64,000 nucleotides of DNA. It comes from Cerina litoralis. Lineage in GTDB: Bacteria; Bacteroidota; Bacteroidia; Flavobacteriales; Flavobacteriaceae. A program made the position numbers and the translations under genes. Each line of letters starts with the position of its first letter. Positions within the stretch are counted from its first letter, which is position 1. The notes under the pieces are model-generated. The model worked only from the letters and a program-made list of their open reading frames with translations. It did not search any database and was not told the origin of the DNA. The DNA lies in the NCBI GenBank assembly GCA_022008415.1, contig JAIRBC010000003.1, positions 124,001 to 188,000 of the forward strand, read 5' to 3'. Positions 27,789 to 36,741 of the stretch are shown here, in pieces.

Positions 27789-27985
27789 TAACTTTGCTCC
27801 CTTATTAAACGACTTCATCAAAATGAAATATATGAAACGAGGATTAGGTCCCGAATATCTCGGGATTAAAAATCACTTCACAAAACGCGATGTTTAAACC
27901 CGAAACTTCGGGGTTAATGCGGAAGCGCTGCGGTTACTTGCGTTCTCAACTTGCCCGACTAGTCGTTCAGACGGGTTTTTTAATT
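27789..27985 (+). repeat. repeated unit A: promoter-like motif, tiny ORF, hairpins
   Basis: Shares an ordered set of words with 49896-50034: an ORF starting ATGAAACGAG and ending ATGTTTAA, then TTAATGCGG, GGTTAC, CGT, CTCAA and TTTTTTAATTA. Here a TAACTTTG -7 motif (27789-27796) precedes the ORF, and a hairpin (CCCG...CGGG) sits between CTCAA and TTTTTTAATTA. The unit stands just before the immunophilin gene at 28021. This unit explains most of the 27599-28020 gap. Confidence 0.5.
27832..27897 (+). CDS. tiny ORF (21 aa), shared with the 49.9-kb locus
   Basis: Reads MKRGLGPEYLGIKNHFTKRDV and stops. The second copy (49896-49949) reads MKRALRKFKYYFTKGHV. The MKR start and the FTK-x-x-V end are shared, and the stop is in both followed by the same downstream words. 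It may be a leader peptide, a real small protein or a by-product of a conserved RNA. In this copy the frame is also open upstream to 27700, which I do not take as coding because the promoter motif at 27789 lies inside it. Confidence 0.35.
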   Translation: MKRGLGPEYLGIKNHFTKRDV

Positions 27986-28020
27986 AGCTTATTATCAAAT
28001 AATCACAAAAATTTAAATGC

Positions 28021-28953
28021 ATGAAAGACGGAATCTACGCAAAATTCAGTACCTCCAAGGGGGAAATCTTAGTAAAACTTACACACGACATAACTCCCGG
28101 GACAGTAGGCAATTTTGTGGCCTTGGCGGAAGGCGATTTAGAAAACAACGTAAAGACCCAGGGCACTCCCTATTACGATGGGCTAAAATTCCACAGGGTA
28201 ATTCCCGATTTTATGATCCAGGGTGGATGTCCGTTGGGTACTGGGACCGGGGATGCCGGCTATAAATTTGATGATGAGTTCCATGAAGATTTAAAACATT
28301 CGGGACCGGGAATACTTTCCATGGCCAATGCGGGACCGGGCACTAATGGATCCCAGTTCTTCATTACCCATATCGCCACCCCTTGGTTAGACAACAAGCA
28401 CACGGTCTTTGGTAAAGTTGTGGAAGGACAATCCGTAGTCGATGCCATTGCCCAAGGAGACAAAATTGAAAGATTGGAGGTTGTCCGGGTAGGGGAGGAA
28501 GCCAAAAACTGGAATGCTGTAGAAGCTTTCCGGACCTTTGAGGGGTCTCGTGAAAAAAGGTTGGCAGAGGAAAAAAGGAAACAAACGGCAGAATTGGACA
28601 AAGTGGCGGCAGGATTTGGTGAGACCGCGAGTGGACTTCGCTACAAGATTATCCAAAAAGGGGATGGCCCTAAAGCCGAAAAGGGCAAAATGGTTTCCGT
28701 TCACTACGAAGGTGCTTTGATCAATGGAACGGTATTCGATTCGTCCTATAAAAGAAAGGAGCCAATAAGTTTTGAACTGGGGGTCGGACAAGTAATTCGC
28801 GGATGGGACGAAGGAGTGGCGCTATTGAAGGTGGGCGATAAGGCCCGTTTGGTAATCCCATCCCAATTGGCATACGGTAGCGCAGGTGCAGGGGGAGTGA
28901 TTCCTCCGGATGCAACTTTGGTGTTCGATGTGGAACTAGTGGGGGTCAGTTAG
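28021..28953 (+). CDS. dual-family immunophilin: cyclophilin-FKBP fusion
   Basis: A 310-aa peptidyl-prolyl isomerase with two unrelated catalytic domains. Residues 1-155 are a cyclophilin ([17 protein letters not shown] around 56, [21 protein letters not shown] around 105-125). A charged helix of about 50 residues ([18 protein letters not shown]) links it to an FKBP domain (about 205-310) with [35 protein letters not shown] and [11 protein letters not shown]. There is no signal peptide, so it is cytoplasmic. Both domains keep their usual active-site residues. Such cyclophilin-FKBP fusions are known from a few lineages, including flavobacteria. Confidence 0.93.
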   Translation: MKDGIYAKFSTSKGEILVKLTHDITPGTVGNFVALAEGDLENNVKTQGTPYYDGLKFHRVIPDFMIQGGCPLGTGTGDAGYKFDDEFHEDLKHSGPGILSMANAGPGTNGSQFFITHIATPWLDNKHTVFGKVVEGQSVVDAIAQGDKIERLEVVRVGEEAKNWNAVEAFRTFEGSREKRLAEEKRKQTAELDKVAAGFGETASGLRYKIIQKGDGPKAEKGKMVSVHYEGALINGTVFDSSYKRKEPISFELGVGQVIRGWDEGVALLKVGDKARLVIPSQLAYGSAGAGGVIPPDATLVFDVELVGVS

Positions 28954-28995
28954 CTATAGTTGTCGCCAAAATATAGGATGACTTTTTATACAGCT

Positions 28996-29103
28996 TTATT
29001 TTTTGCCCAAATTCTGCCTGGCGTTACTGCCGTTAACACTCCAGAGCAACAATAAGATATTGATGCCCAATAAAAATAAAAGAATCCCAAAAAAAGTAAA
29101 CAT
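28996..29103 (-). CDS. small membrane peptide (35 aa)
   Basis: An ATG at 29103 starts a 35-aa frame reading MFTFFGILLFLLGINILLLLW and then a short polar tail ending NLGKK (shown in two parts). It is one predicted membrane helix with a positively charged C-terminus. It lies between the immunophilin and the PBP gene, convergent to the first. No homologue is recalled. The regular hydrophobic pattern and clean stop support it, but its length makes chance possible. Confidence 0.4.
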   Translation of the reverse strand: MFTFFGILLFLLGINILLLLWSVNGSNARQNLGKK

Positions 29104-29242
29104 GGTTATGTGTTTTAGACGGGGGAACTGTCTTTGATCAAAGCGGTTTGAGCCACTACATTACCAAGATTATAAAAAGGGAAAAAGGTTGCGTCTTAAA
29201 ACCGAAAATATTTTTGAAGAACTACAGAAACGTAGAAAATCC

Positions 29243-31492
29243 TTAGTTGGTAGTCTTGAATTTTCTGGATTTCACTTTGTTGGGATTTTTGAATAACCTT
29301 TTAAAAAATCCATCTTTTTTTATGGGGTCACAATCCAATTTCTTTAAGATTGCCACGTCTGGTTTGGGGAATTTGGCCCTTGTTATAGGGTCAAAATCGT
29401 GATTTTTATTCAATTGCTGCATCCAAAGCGCAAAAATGGGTAGGGCTGCGTTGGCACCTTGGCCCAACCTGGTGCTGTTGAAGCCAATCTCATGGTTATC
29501 CAAACCCACCCAAGTTACATGGACCAATTTTGGGGTGAGGGCTACAAACCAGGCATCTTTGTTGTTCTGGGTTGTCCCTGTTTTTCCGGCCATGTCGTTC
29601 TGAAGTTTATGGGTAGATCGCAATCGGGCTGCGGTACCGCTGTTTACGGTAGCTTTTAAGAATTGCAACATAATGGTGCCGGTTTCTTCGGAGAAGGCTG
29701 GTTTTTCTGTGATCTCTGGCTTAAAAGTCTGTAGGATAGAATCGGTATCATTGGTAATAGCCTGGATAAGATAGGGTTTTACGGGCTTGCCCTTATTTAC
29801 ATAACTGGCGTATGCACCCGCCAATTCGTTTAGTTTTATTTCACCGGTTCCTAGGGCTAACGAAGGTTGTGCCGGTAATTCGCTCGTAATCCCCATTTTT
29901 TTTGCCTGCTCCAACACTGTGGGTATGCCTGTTTTTTCCAGTACTTTGACGGCGACCGTGTTAACCGATTTGCTCAAGGCCTCCTGCATGGAGTAGTTTA
30001 AATAGGCTTCGTCCTTGTTTTCTGCGTTGCCAGGTGTCCAATCTTTCATGTTCTTATAGGAAACTTCTTGGGCTGAAAAATAAGTACAGGGCGGAATGCC
30101 ACTTTCAAGGGCTGCCGTGTATACAATGGGTTTAAATGTAGAACCCACCTGTCTACTGCTTTGGGAAACATGATCATATTTAAAATATCTAAAATTAATT
30201 CCCCCTATCCATGTTTTTACCGCGCCCGTTGCGGGATCCAGTGACATGGATCCCGTATTCAGGAATTTCATGTAGTGGATTAGACTGTCTGCCGAACTGG
30301 CCATGACCATTTTATCCCCATTCCAATCCGTAAGGGTCATGGGGTGCTTTTGGGTCATAGAATCCATTACCTGGGATTCACTCATTCCATTCTTTCTTAA
30401 TTTCTTATACAAGGTTGAATTTTGGATGGTTTTTTGTTTGAGCCTTTTATCCTTCAACCAAGGGGCATTGCCCCCAAAACTTTTTTCAAAACTGCTCTGT
30501 AGGGACTGCATGTGCTCCTTCATTGCCTTTTCGGCGTAGGACTGCATCTTGGAATCCAGGGTGGTATATATTTTAAGACCGGAAGTGTAGATGTTGTAGC
30601 TGTTCCCTTGTTCTTTCTGCACGTTGGCCCAATCCAAAAGCTGTTTGCGCACCTCTTCCCTAAAGTAAGGGGCAAGACCGTCGTTATAGTCATATTCCCT
30701 GTAGTTTAGATTTACGGGAAGTTTAGAAAGGCTATCTTTTTCTTTTTCCGCAAGATATCCGTTGTTGTACATAGACTGCAGCACAAGGTTACGCCTGTTT
30801 CTGCTAGTTTCAGGAAAAATACGTGGATTATAACCATAAGTGGCCTTGAGCATGCCCACCAGAGTGGCCGCTTCCTCAACGGTGAGTTGAGCGGTGCGTT
30901 TATTAAAAAATTTTAGGGAAGCACTTTCTATACCAAAGGTATTGTCTCCAAATGACACCGTATTAAGGTATAAGGTGATGATTTCGTCCTTGGTATAAAT
31001 ATCCTCCAAGCGGGAAGCTACGATCATTTCCTTGATCTTATCCACTGCCAGATTCGATTTTTTTCGATCCCGTCTGGGATACAGGTTTTTGGCCAGTTGC
31101 TGGGTAAGGGTGCTTCCCCCGCCTGAAGATCGGTCCTGGAGCAGGATGGTTTTGAAAGCTACCCTGGCCAAACTGGGATAGTCTACCCCCGAATGATCAA
31201 AAAAACGTTCGTCTTCGATCGAAACAAGGGCATCGATCAAGTGTTGCGGAAAAGCCTCGTGCCCTACGGGTTGCCTATCGTAAATATAATACTTGCCAAT
31301 TAGTACGCTATCGGCCGAATAGACTTCAGATGCCCTGTCGTATTTAAAGTCGGATAGCTCTTTTTTATCGGGGATCTTGCCCCAGATCCCAATATAAATA
31401 CTGAATATAAATAGGGCAAGACCTCCGAGAATGGCCAAGAAAACTATTAGGCCATATCTTAAATAGGGCGATTTTATTTTTCTGAATATCAA
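29243..31492 (-). CDS. class A penicillin-binding protein (PBP1A-like)
   Basis: A 749-aa bifunctional peptidoglycan synthase. A signal-anchor helix lies at about 13-34. The glycosyltransferase domain (about 70-245) has EDERFFDHSGVD, GGGSTLTQQLAKN and the usual helical motifs. The transpeptidase domain has the SxxK motif in QVGSTFKPIVY, SxN in SKSVNTVAVK and KTGTT in MAGKTGTTQNN. All catalytic motifs are intact. It builds and cross-links periplasmic murein from lipid II and is a beta-lactam target. The gene is followed by the small membrane peptide on the same strand. Confidence 0.95.
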   Translation of the reverse strand: MIFRKIKSPYLRYGLIVFLAILGGLALFIFSIYIGIWGKIPDKKELSDFKYDRASEVYSADSVLIGKYYIYDRQPVGHEAFPQHLIDALVSIEDERFFDHSGVDYPSLARVAFKTILLQDRSSGGGSTLTQQLAKNLYPRRDRKKSNLAVDKIKEMIVASRLEDIYTKDEIITLYLNTVSFGDNTFGIESASLKFFNKRTAQLTVEEAATLVGMLKATYGYNPRIFPETSRNRRNLVLQSMYNNGYLAEKEKDSLSKLPVNLNYREYDYNDGLAPYFREEVRKQLLDWANVQKEQGNSYNIYTSGLKIYTTLDSKMQSYAEKAMKEHMQSLQSSFEKSFGGNAPWLKDKRLKQKTIQNSTLYKKLRKNGMSESQVMDSMTQKHPMTLTDWNGDKMVMASSADSLIHYMKFLNTGSMSLDPATGAVKTWIGGINFRYFKYDHVSQSSRQVGSTFKPIVYTAALESGIPPCTYFSAQEVSYKNMKDWTPGNAENKDEAYLNYSMQEALSKSVNTVAVKVLEKTGIPTVLEQAKKMGITSELPAQPSLALGTGEIKLNELAGAYASYVNKGKPVKPYLIQAITNDTDSILQTFKPEITEKPAFSEETGTIMLQFLKATVNSGTAARLRSTHKLQNDMAGKTGTTQNNKDAWFVALTPKLVHVTWVGLDNHEIGFNSTRLGQGANAALPIFALWMQQLNKNHDFDPITRAKFPKPDVAILKKLDCDPIKKDGFFKRLFKNPNKVKSRKFKTTN

Positions 31493-31666
31493 TGTTTCTG
31501 GCTTTTAGGGTGCAATATTAGAATAAAAAATTAAAAATTGGCACAGCTTAACAAATGCTTAATCCTATTATCATTATTTTTGATGTGCAGGGGGTTAGGT
31601 AAATAATATTTTCGCTCTTGGCTCATTGATCGAGGTTTTGAATCCCCCAGAAATTTATTCTACAAA

Positions 31667-32437
31667 ATGAAGAGTTTAACTTGTTTATTTTTTTTTGTCG
31701 CCCAGGTCTCGTTTGCGAACGTGCCATTTTGGTCCCAAACAGGACATAGGACCGTTGGTGAAATTGCGGAACAAAACCTGAATCGAAAGACCAAAAGGGT
31801 GGTTGGGGAATTACTGGATGGACAGAGTCTTGCGGCCGTGGCCAATTTTGGTGATGACATTAAAGCGGATAAAAGGTATGCAAAATTTTCACCTTGGCAC
31901 TATGTGAATTATCCGGCCGATAAAAAGTATACGGATGTGACCCGAAGTCCCAAAGGGGATTTAATACAGGGAATACTGGAATGTGAACGGAAAATTAAGG
32001 ATGAAAACAGTAGCCGGGCAGATAAGGTCTTTTACCTTAAAATGTTGATCCATTTGGTAGGGGATCTCCACCAGCCCATGCATGTGGGCCGATTGGAGGA
32101 CAAGGGCGGGAACGATATAGAGTTGAAATGGTTTGGTCGAAATACCAATCTTCACCGACTATGGGATGCCAATTTGATTGACGATTACCAAATGAGCTAC
32201 ACCGAGCTAGCCGTTGATTACCCCAAAATTACCAAAAGGGAAAAAAAACAAATCCAGAAGGGGACCATCTATGATTGGGTAGAGGAATCGCAAGACTTGG
32301 CCAATGAAATTTACGGTTCGGTGACCGCAGGTGAGAGATTGGGATACGCATACCGATATAAATACATGGACGTAGTGCGAAACCAATTGCAAAAGGGAGG
32401 GCTGCGTTTGGCCAAGGTGCTAAACGAACTTTTTTGA
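31667..32437 (+). CDS. S1/P1-type nuclease
   Basis: A 256-aa secreted protein with a signal peptide (about 1-18). The zinc-binding residues of the S1/P1 family are visible: a near-N-terminal Trp and His in FWSQTGHRTVGEIAE, Asp in FGDDIKAD, His in SPWHYVNYP, and the HLVGDLHQPMHVG and GGND motifs. Family members cut single-stranded DNA or RNA with three zinc ions and need no divalent salt in solution. The role here is most likely nutrient nucleotide release outside the cytoplasm. It is followed by the mutarotase-like gene after 66 bp. Confidence 0.93.
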   Translation: MKSLTCLFFFVAQVSFANVPFWSQTGHRTVGEIAEQNLNRKTKRVVGELLDGQSLAAVANFGDDIKADKRYAKFSPWHYVNYPADKKYTDVTRSPKGDLIQGILECERKIKDENSSRADKVFYLKMLIHLVGDLHQPMHVGRLEDKGGNDIELKWFGRNTNLHRLWDANLIDDYQMSYTELAVDYPKITKREKKQIQKGTIYDWVEESQDLANEIYGSVTAGERLGYAYRYKYMDVVRNQLQKGGLRLAKVLNELF

Positions 32438-32503
32438 GGACAAAGCCTAAATTCCGGGGCCAAGTACAAAGTAAAAACGAGGTCTTAGAATCTATAAATA
32501 GTT

Positions 32504-33283
32504 ATGTTAGAATTAGCATTATCAAATAAAAAAGTAAGGATCGATGCCGGTGAACTAGTTGGTTTTACGGTGGGTGATCACGAATATATCCATCAAAAGG
32601 GAAGCCCGGGATGGCGTAGTTCCGATACTGAGATGTTTCCGGTAATCGGCCCGACCAATGAAGCTAATTTTAGGGTTTCTACCTTAAGGGGAGAGGCGGT
32701 CCAGGACCAACATGGACTGTTGCGGGAAATGGAATACCAATTGATGTCCCAGACCGTTACATCGGCAATATATCGCAAAAATTATAGGGCAGGTACCTCG
32801 GTCAAAAATTCCAAATACCCAAAGAAATCAACAGAAGAATTCCTTTCCTGGCCCTATGATTTTCAGTTTAAAAAAAGCTTTGAACTCAAAGATCTTCAAT
32901 TAGAAATTGCCCTTTCAATTACCGGAGAGAAAGGAATGCCCTTTATGTTGGGGTACCATCCGGCGTTTAAACTGCATTCGGACCAACCAATAATTACTGC
33001 CGGGAAAAAGGCAATACAACTTTCAGAGGTTTTGGCAGTGGGCAATAGAGCCATGCCCATACTAAATTGTGGCACAATCACCTTGAGGGATAAAAGGGAT
33101 ATCACTATTAAAACCGAAGGTTTTGGTAACTTTATGCTTTGGACGGAAGTCGCCAACATGATATGCATTGAACCAATCACCTTTTATCCTTATGCTGTAG
33201 ACCAGAGCAATCTTTCACGAGGGTTTCAATATCTGGAGGGTAAAGAAAAGGTGTTCAAAATACATATCAGTATTGGTTCATAA
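32504..33283 (+). CDS. aldose 1-epimerase-like protein
   Basis: A 259-aa galactose-mutarotase-fold protein. Evidence is the overall strand pattern and segments such as YIHQKGSPGWRSSDTEMFPVIGP at the start (shortened here to its meaning: an N-terminal sugar-binding loop), PFMLGYHPAFKL with the conserved His (about 145-156) and a C-terminal CIEPITFYPYA with Glu. It is a short form, about 100 residues less than E. coli GalM. Epimerase activity on a free sugar or a sugar phosphate is likely, but unproven. Confidence 0.75.
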   Translation: MLELALSNKKVRIDAGELVGFTVGDHEYIHQKGSPGWRSSDTEMFPVIGPTNEANFRVSTLRGEAVQDQHGLLREMEYQLMSQTVTSAIYRKNYRAGTSVKNSKYPKKSTEEFLSWPYDFQFKKSFELKDLQLEIALSITGEKGMPFMLGYHPAFKLHSDQPIITAGKKAIQLSEVLAVGNRAMPILNCGTITLRDKRDITIKTEGFGNFMLWTEVANMICIEPITFYPYAVDQSNLSRGFQYLEGKEKVFKIHISIGS

Positions 33284-33524
33284 ATTTCCATAAGGATCTT
33301 TTCAATATATTTGATAAAAGTTAAGATAGGTGTAGACTCTATTGGGACAAGAGTTATTTAAGGAGAACCCATCATAAAAGAAGTTGAATAGTAAGAGCAT
33401 AGAAAAGGGAACATTTACTTAAGTATAGTGAAATTTTTACCGAAAAATATTATTATCTCTTTTCTGTATTCTATTCTCTAGTTCTAATCGATCTATCGTC
33501 AAATAATCTTTATAATTTTATTCC

Positions 33525-34250
33525 ATGAAGCATCTTACGGCCATTATATTTGCTATAGCCATAGTTATGGCTTCCATTTTCTTGGGCAATGCCTACGTGA
33601 AACGAGCAAATCCACCCCATGTAATCTCTGTGACGGGATCGGGGAACGAGAATTTTACGTCGGACCTAATAGTTTGGGAAGGTAGTTTCTCCGCCTTTAA
33701 TCCGGTGTTGAAATCGGCTTTTGAGAGGCTGAACGAAGAAAAGGAAATCGTTAAAACCTATTTGGTATCTAAGGGAATTCCGGAAGCAAATATTATTTTT
33801 AACGCCGTGCAGACTGTAGAGCAACAGGATAATCATTACGAAAACGGAAATTTTGTGGGAAGTACCTTTAAAGGTTACCTACTTTCCCAATCCATACAAA
33901 TAGAATCTACCGATGTGGCCAAAATAGAGCAGGTTTCCAGGGAAGTGACGGAATTGTTGAACAAAGGGGTGCAATTTACTTCTATTCCACCGCGTTACTA
34001 TTACACGAAATTGGCCGATCTGAAGATTGAAATGATTTCCAAGGCTACCGAGGATGCCAGGGTAAGGGCGGAAAATATCGCCAAAAATGCCGGTGGTCGT
34101 TTGGGAGACCTAATCTCTGCCCATATGGGTGTTTTTCAGATTACCGGACAGAACTCGGGGGAGGATTTTAGTTGGGGAGGCACCTACAATACCGAATCGA
34201 AAAATAAAACGGCCTCCATCACCATGCGGTTGGAGTATACGGTGGAATAA
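33525..34250 (+). CDS. SIMPL (DUF541) domain protein
   Basis: A 241-aa exported protein with an N-terminal signal anchor (about 3-23). The SIMPL domain spans most of the mature part, with the ISVTGSGNENFTSDL start and the pattern VRAENIAKNAGGRLGDLIS near the C-terminus that is typical of this family. Family members are periplasmic or outer-membrane associated with unclear roles. No operon partner is apparent: about 240 bp precede it without a gene and 126 bp follow it. Confidence 0.88.
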   Translation: MKHLTAIIFAIAIVMASIFLGNAYVKRANPPHVISVTGSGNENFTSDLIVWEGSFSAFNPVLKSAFERLNEEKEIVKTYLVSKGIPEANIIFNAVQTVEQQDNHYENGNFVGSTFKGYLLSQSIQIESTDVAKIEQVSREVTELLNKGVQFTSIPPRYYYTKLADLKIEMISKATEDARVRAENIAKNAGGRLGDLISAHMGVFQITGQNSGEDFSWGGTYNTESKNKTASITMRLEYTVE

Positions 34251-34376
34251 ATAGAGAATAGAATATAGAGGATAGAACATGGAGAATTGATCAAGATTAA
34301 ATTCTTGTTCGTAACAGGTCTGGTTTCTTGCCTCTTGCTTCCCTGAAAATGAGTATCGATAAATCTAATTATTTTC

Positions 34377-35552
34377 ATGAAGTGGTTTTTTGTAATACTA
34401 AAATTCAGTTGTTTGTGCTTTTGGAGTTGCCAAGATCCGAAACCAAAAAGATCGCCCAAAAGTAAAGCTCCAATAGTTTCCCAGAGGATCTCCGCTTTGC
34501 CCAAAGAGGTTAAATACCCGGCGAATAATCCATCCTCCCCGGAGAAGGAGCTTCTCGGCAAACTTCTTTTTTATGACCCCATCCTTTCGGGAAACAAGGA
34601 TATTTCCTGTGCGAGTTGTCACCACCCCAGCACCGGATATGCCGAGTTTTTGGATATATCCATAGGCACCAATGGACACGGACTTGGCAGCGAACGTGCT
34701 TTTGGTACCCCTAACGACATCCCGTTGGGAAAACGCAACGCTCCTACCGTTATCAATTCGGCATTTAACGGGATGGATACCTATGGCGTCTACGACCCCG
34801 AAAAGGCTCCTATGTTTTGGGACGATAGGGTACAAAGTTTGGAAAATCAAGCCTTGGAACCTATAAAGACCTTGGAGGAAATGCGGGGGAATACACACGG
34901 CGACACTGAGATTTTGGAAGTGGTGGTAGATCGATTGCGACAAATTCCCGAATATCAAAAATTGTTCAAAGAGGCCTTTGGGAATTCGGAAGCCATTACT
35001 GCCGAAAACTTAGGCAGGGCCATAGCCTCTTTTGAACGGACATTGGTAACCAATAATTCCCGATTTGATGAGTATATGAGGGGAGACGAAACCGCCATTT
35101 ATGCATCCGAGAAAGAGGGTTTTGAGCTCTTTAAAAAAGTGGGTTGCGCTACTTGCCATAACGGGCCCATGTTTTCAGACTATAAACCCCATGTGCTGGG
35201 AGTACCTAAAAATAGCAAACTAAAATTGATCGATAAGGGGGTTGGCGATACCTTCGCGTTTAGGACCCCCACCTTACGCAACCTGCGCTATACGGCGCCC
35301 TATATGCATAACGGAAGTATTAAAACGCTAAAACAGGTCATGGAATTTTATGAGGACATCGCATCGGGAAAGGTGAGAAATCCAGAGGTGGCGCCAGAAC
35401 GATACGATCCCTTGGTTAGGGAAATAAAATTGAGCGTTAAGGATATGTCCCAAATTATATCCTTTATGAATACCTTGAACGACCCTAGTTTTGACAAGGA
35501 AATTCCACGGTCCGTGCCTAGCGGTTTGCCCGTTGGGGGAGCTATTCAATAA
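34377..35552 (+). CDS. di-heme cytochrome c peroxidase (MauG/CcpA family)
   Basis: A 391-aa lipoprotein-like secreted protein (signal residues about 1-17, Cys18 in FWSCQD). Two heme-binding motifs are present: CASCH at about residue 79 with the following SxGYAE region, and CATCH at about residue 257. The rest matches the CCP_MauG fold, including NAPTVINSAFN and FRTPTLRNLRYTAPYMHNG, where Met is a likely axial ligand region. It reduces hydrogen peroxide to water in the periplasm with electrons from cytochrome c. Monocistronic. Confidence 0.93.
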   Translation: MKWFFVILKFSCLCFWSCQDPKPKRSPKSKAPIVSQRISALPKEVKYPANNPSSPEKELLGKLLFYDPILSGNKDISCASCHHPSTGYAEFLDISIGTNGHGLGSERAFGTPNDIPLGKRNAPTVINSAFNGMDTYGVYDPEKAPMFWDDRVQSLENQALEPIKTLEEMRGNTHGDTEILEVVVDRLRQIPEYQKLFKEAFGNSEAITAENLGRAIASFERTLVTNNSRFDEYMRGDETAIYASEKEGFELFKKVGCATCHNGPMFSDYKPHVLGVPKNSKLKLIDKGVGDTFAFRTPTLRNLRYTAPYMHNGSIKTLKQVMEFYEDIASGKVRNPEVAPERYDPLVREIKLSVKDMSQIISFMNTLNDPSFDKEIPRSVPSGLPVGGAIQ

Positions 35553-35668
35553 ATGCCGTTAGGAAAGACTTTGTTGTGATTTGCTTTTTGCCTTGCGCTA
35601 TATGCCGTCCGCAAATTAAATGCCTATTTAAATTTGCCCCCAGCTGCATGGCAGGTTTTAGGTAATCT

Positions 35669-36577
35669 CTAATTGGAGGGAGTAAAAATACAAGCCGATG
35701 GGTCGGACTTTATAAACTGCTTGCTATAATTGAATGCCTTGGGATCCATACAGCCTCGGAGGTTCTTAATTTCCACTTTTCTGAAGTCGATGGGCTGGCC
35801 TTCACTCTGCAGTGCAATAAATCCTTCCTTTAAAAGTTTTCCGTCCCGTTTTATTGCGGGATCATAGCCTTCCACGACCCCACCGCCAATTTGCGGTCTG
35901 GTGTATCGCAGCACGGTATCCCTGTTTATGATATGGGTTATCAATGAATCCCCTAAAACAATGGCCTCGGCTCGTACCCATTGGTCACCAAAATAGGTTT
36001 TGGAGGTAGAATTGATACAGTGCCTAGGATCAATTTTTCCTTCGTAAACAACGTCCGTTCCGGGAGAGCACATATTTCCAGTGGGCCGTGATTCCCCCTC
36101 CTTGATGCCCGCCAATAATTGCAGTTCTACCGAAATAGGCCAGTTCTGTTCTTTGGGCATAGTCCTCGGGTCTTGGGAATGTAGCATCACTCCGCTATTT
36201 TCTATTGTATAGCTCGGAGCGCTTGGATACGGCTTGCCAACAAAGCGATATTCCACCACCAAATGATAATAGGAAAAGGGTTTGTCGTAATATAGATGTG
36301 AAAACCGATCGTTAAAATCCCCTTCGTATTGGTCGTACCGAACCTTAATAATTCCATCTTCGACTCGGAAGGTATTCCCAAAATTATCTCCCACGTCGTA
36401 GTGGTGAACCTTGGCCGTCCAGCCCTTTAGGTCCTTCCCATTAAAAAGTGGTTCCCATTCTCCATGGACCGAATTGCTTTGTGGGACCGATTTTACAGAC
36501 GAGCATTGACCGAACACAAAAATAAAAGCAGAAACGATGATCAATTTATAAAGGAAACGGAATACTGTGGATTTCAT
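35669..36577 (-). CDS. DUF1080 (3-keto-disaccharide hydrolase-like) lipoprotein
   Basis: A 302-aa protein with a lipobox (FGQCSS, Cys25) and a DUF1080 jelly-roll domain, seen in WEPLFNGKDLKGWTAKVHHYD, GNTFRVEDGIIKVRYD and GFIALQSEGQPIDFRKVEI. Members include 3-keto-glucoside hydrolases that release glycans in Bacteroidota. The C-terminal part (NLRGCMDPKAFNYSK and two Cys in SACIF) is an added cysteine-containing stretch. Substrate unknown. Confidence 0.88.
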   Translation of the reverse strand: MKSTVFRFLYKLIIVSAFIFVFGQCSSVKSVPQSNSVHGEWEPLFNGKDLKGWTAKVHHYDVGDNFGNTFRVEDGIIKVRYDQYEGDFNDRFSHLYYDKPFSYYHLVVEYRFVGKPYPSAPSYTIENSGVMLHSQDPRTMPKEQNWPISVELQLLAGIKEGESRPTGNMCSPGTDVVYEGKIDPRHCINSTSKTYFGDQWVRAEAIVLGDSLITHIINRDTVLRYTRPQIGGGVVEGYDPAIKRDGKLLKEGFIALQSEGQPIDFRKVEIKNLRGCMDPKAFNYSKQFIKSDPSACIFTPSN

Positions 36578-36741
36578 GAAAAAGGATGCTGTGTTGATTT
36601 AATTGTTGAAATATACGGATTTTATCATACCGATTATTTCGACCATTTTATTGGTTTCCATTGTAGATGCCGATTAATTTTAAACTTTCCCATACGACCT
36701 TTATTATTTTTAAGATAGTTTATTTGTCTTAAATTTGATCA

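Noticed and set aside
27700..27831. Upstream extension of the tiny ORF at 27.8 kb to 65 aa
   Set aside because: The second copy has no such extension, and a promoter -7 motif lies inside it.
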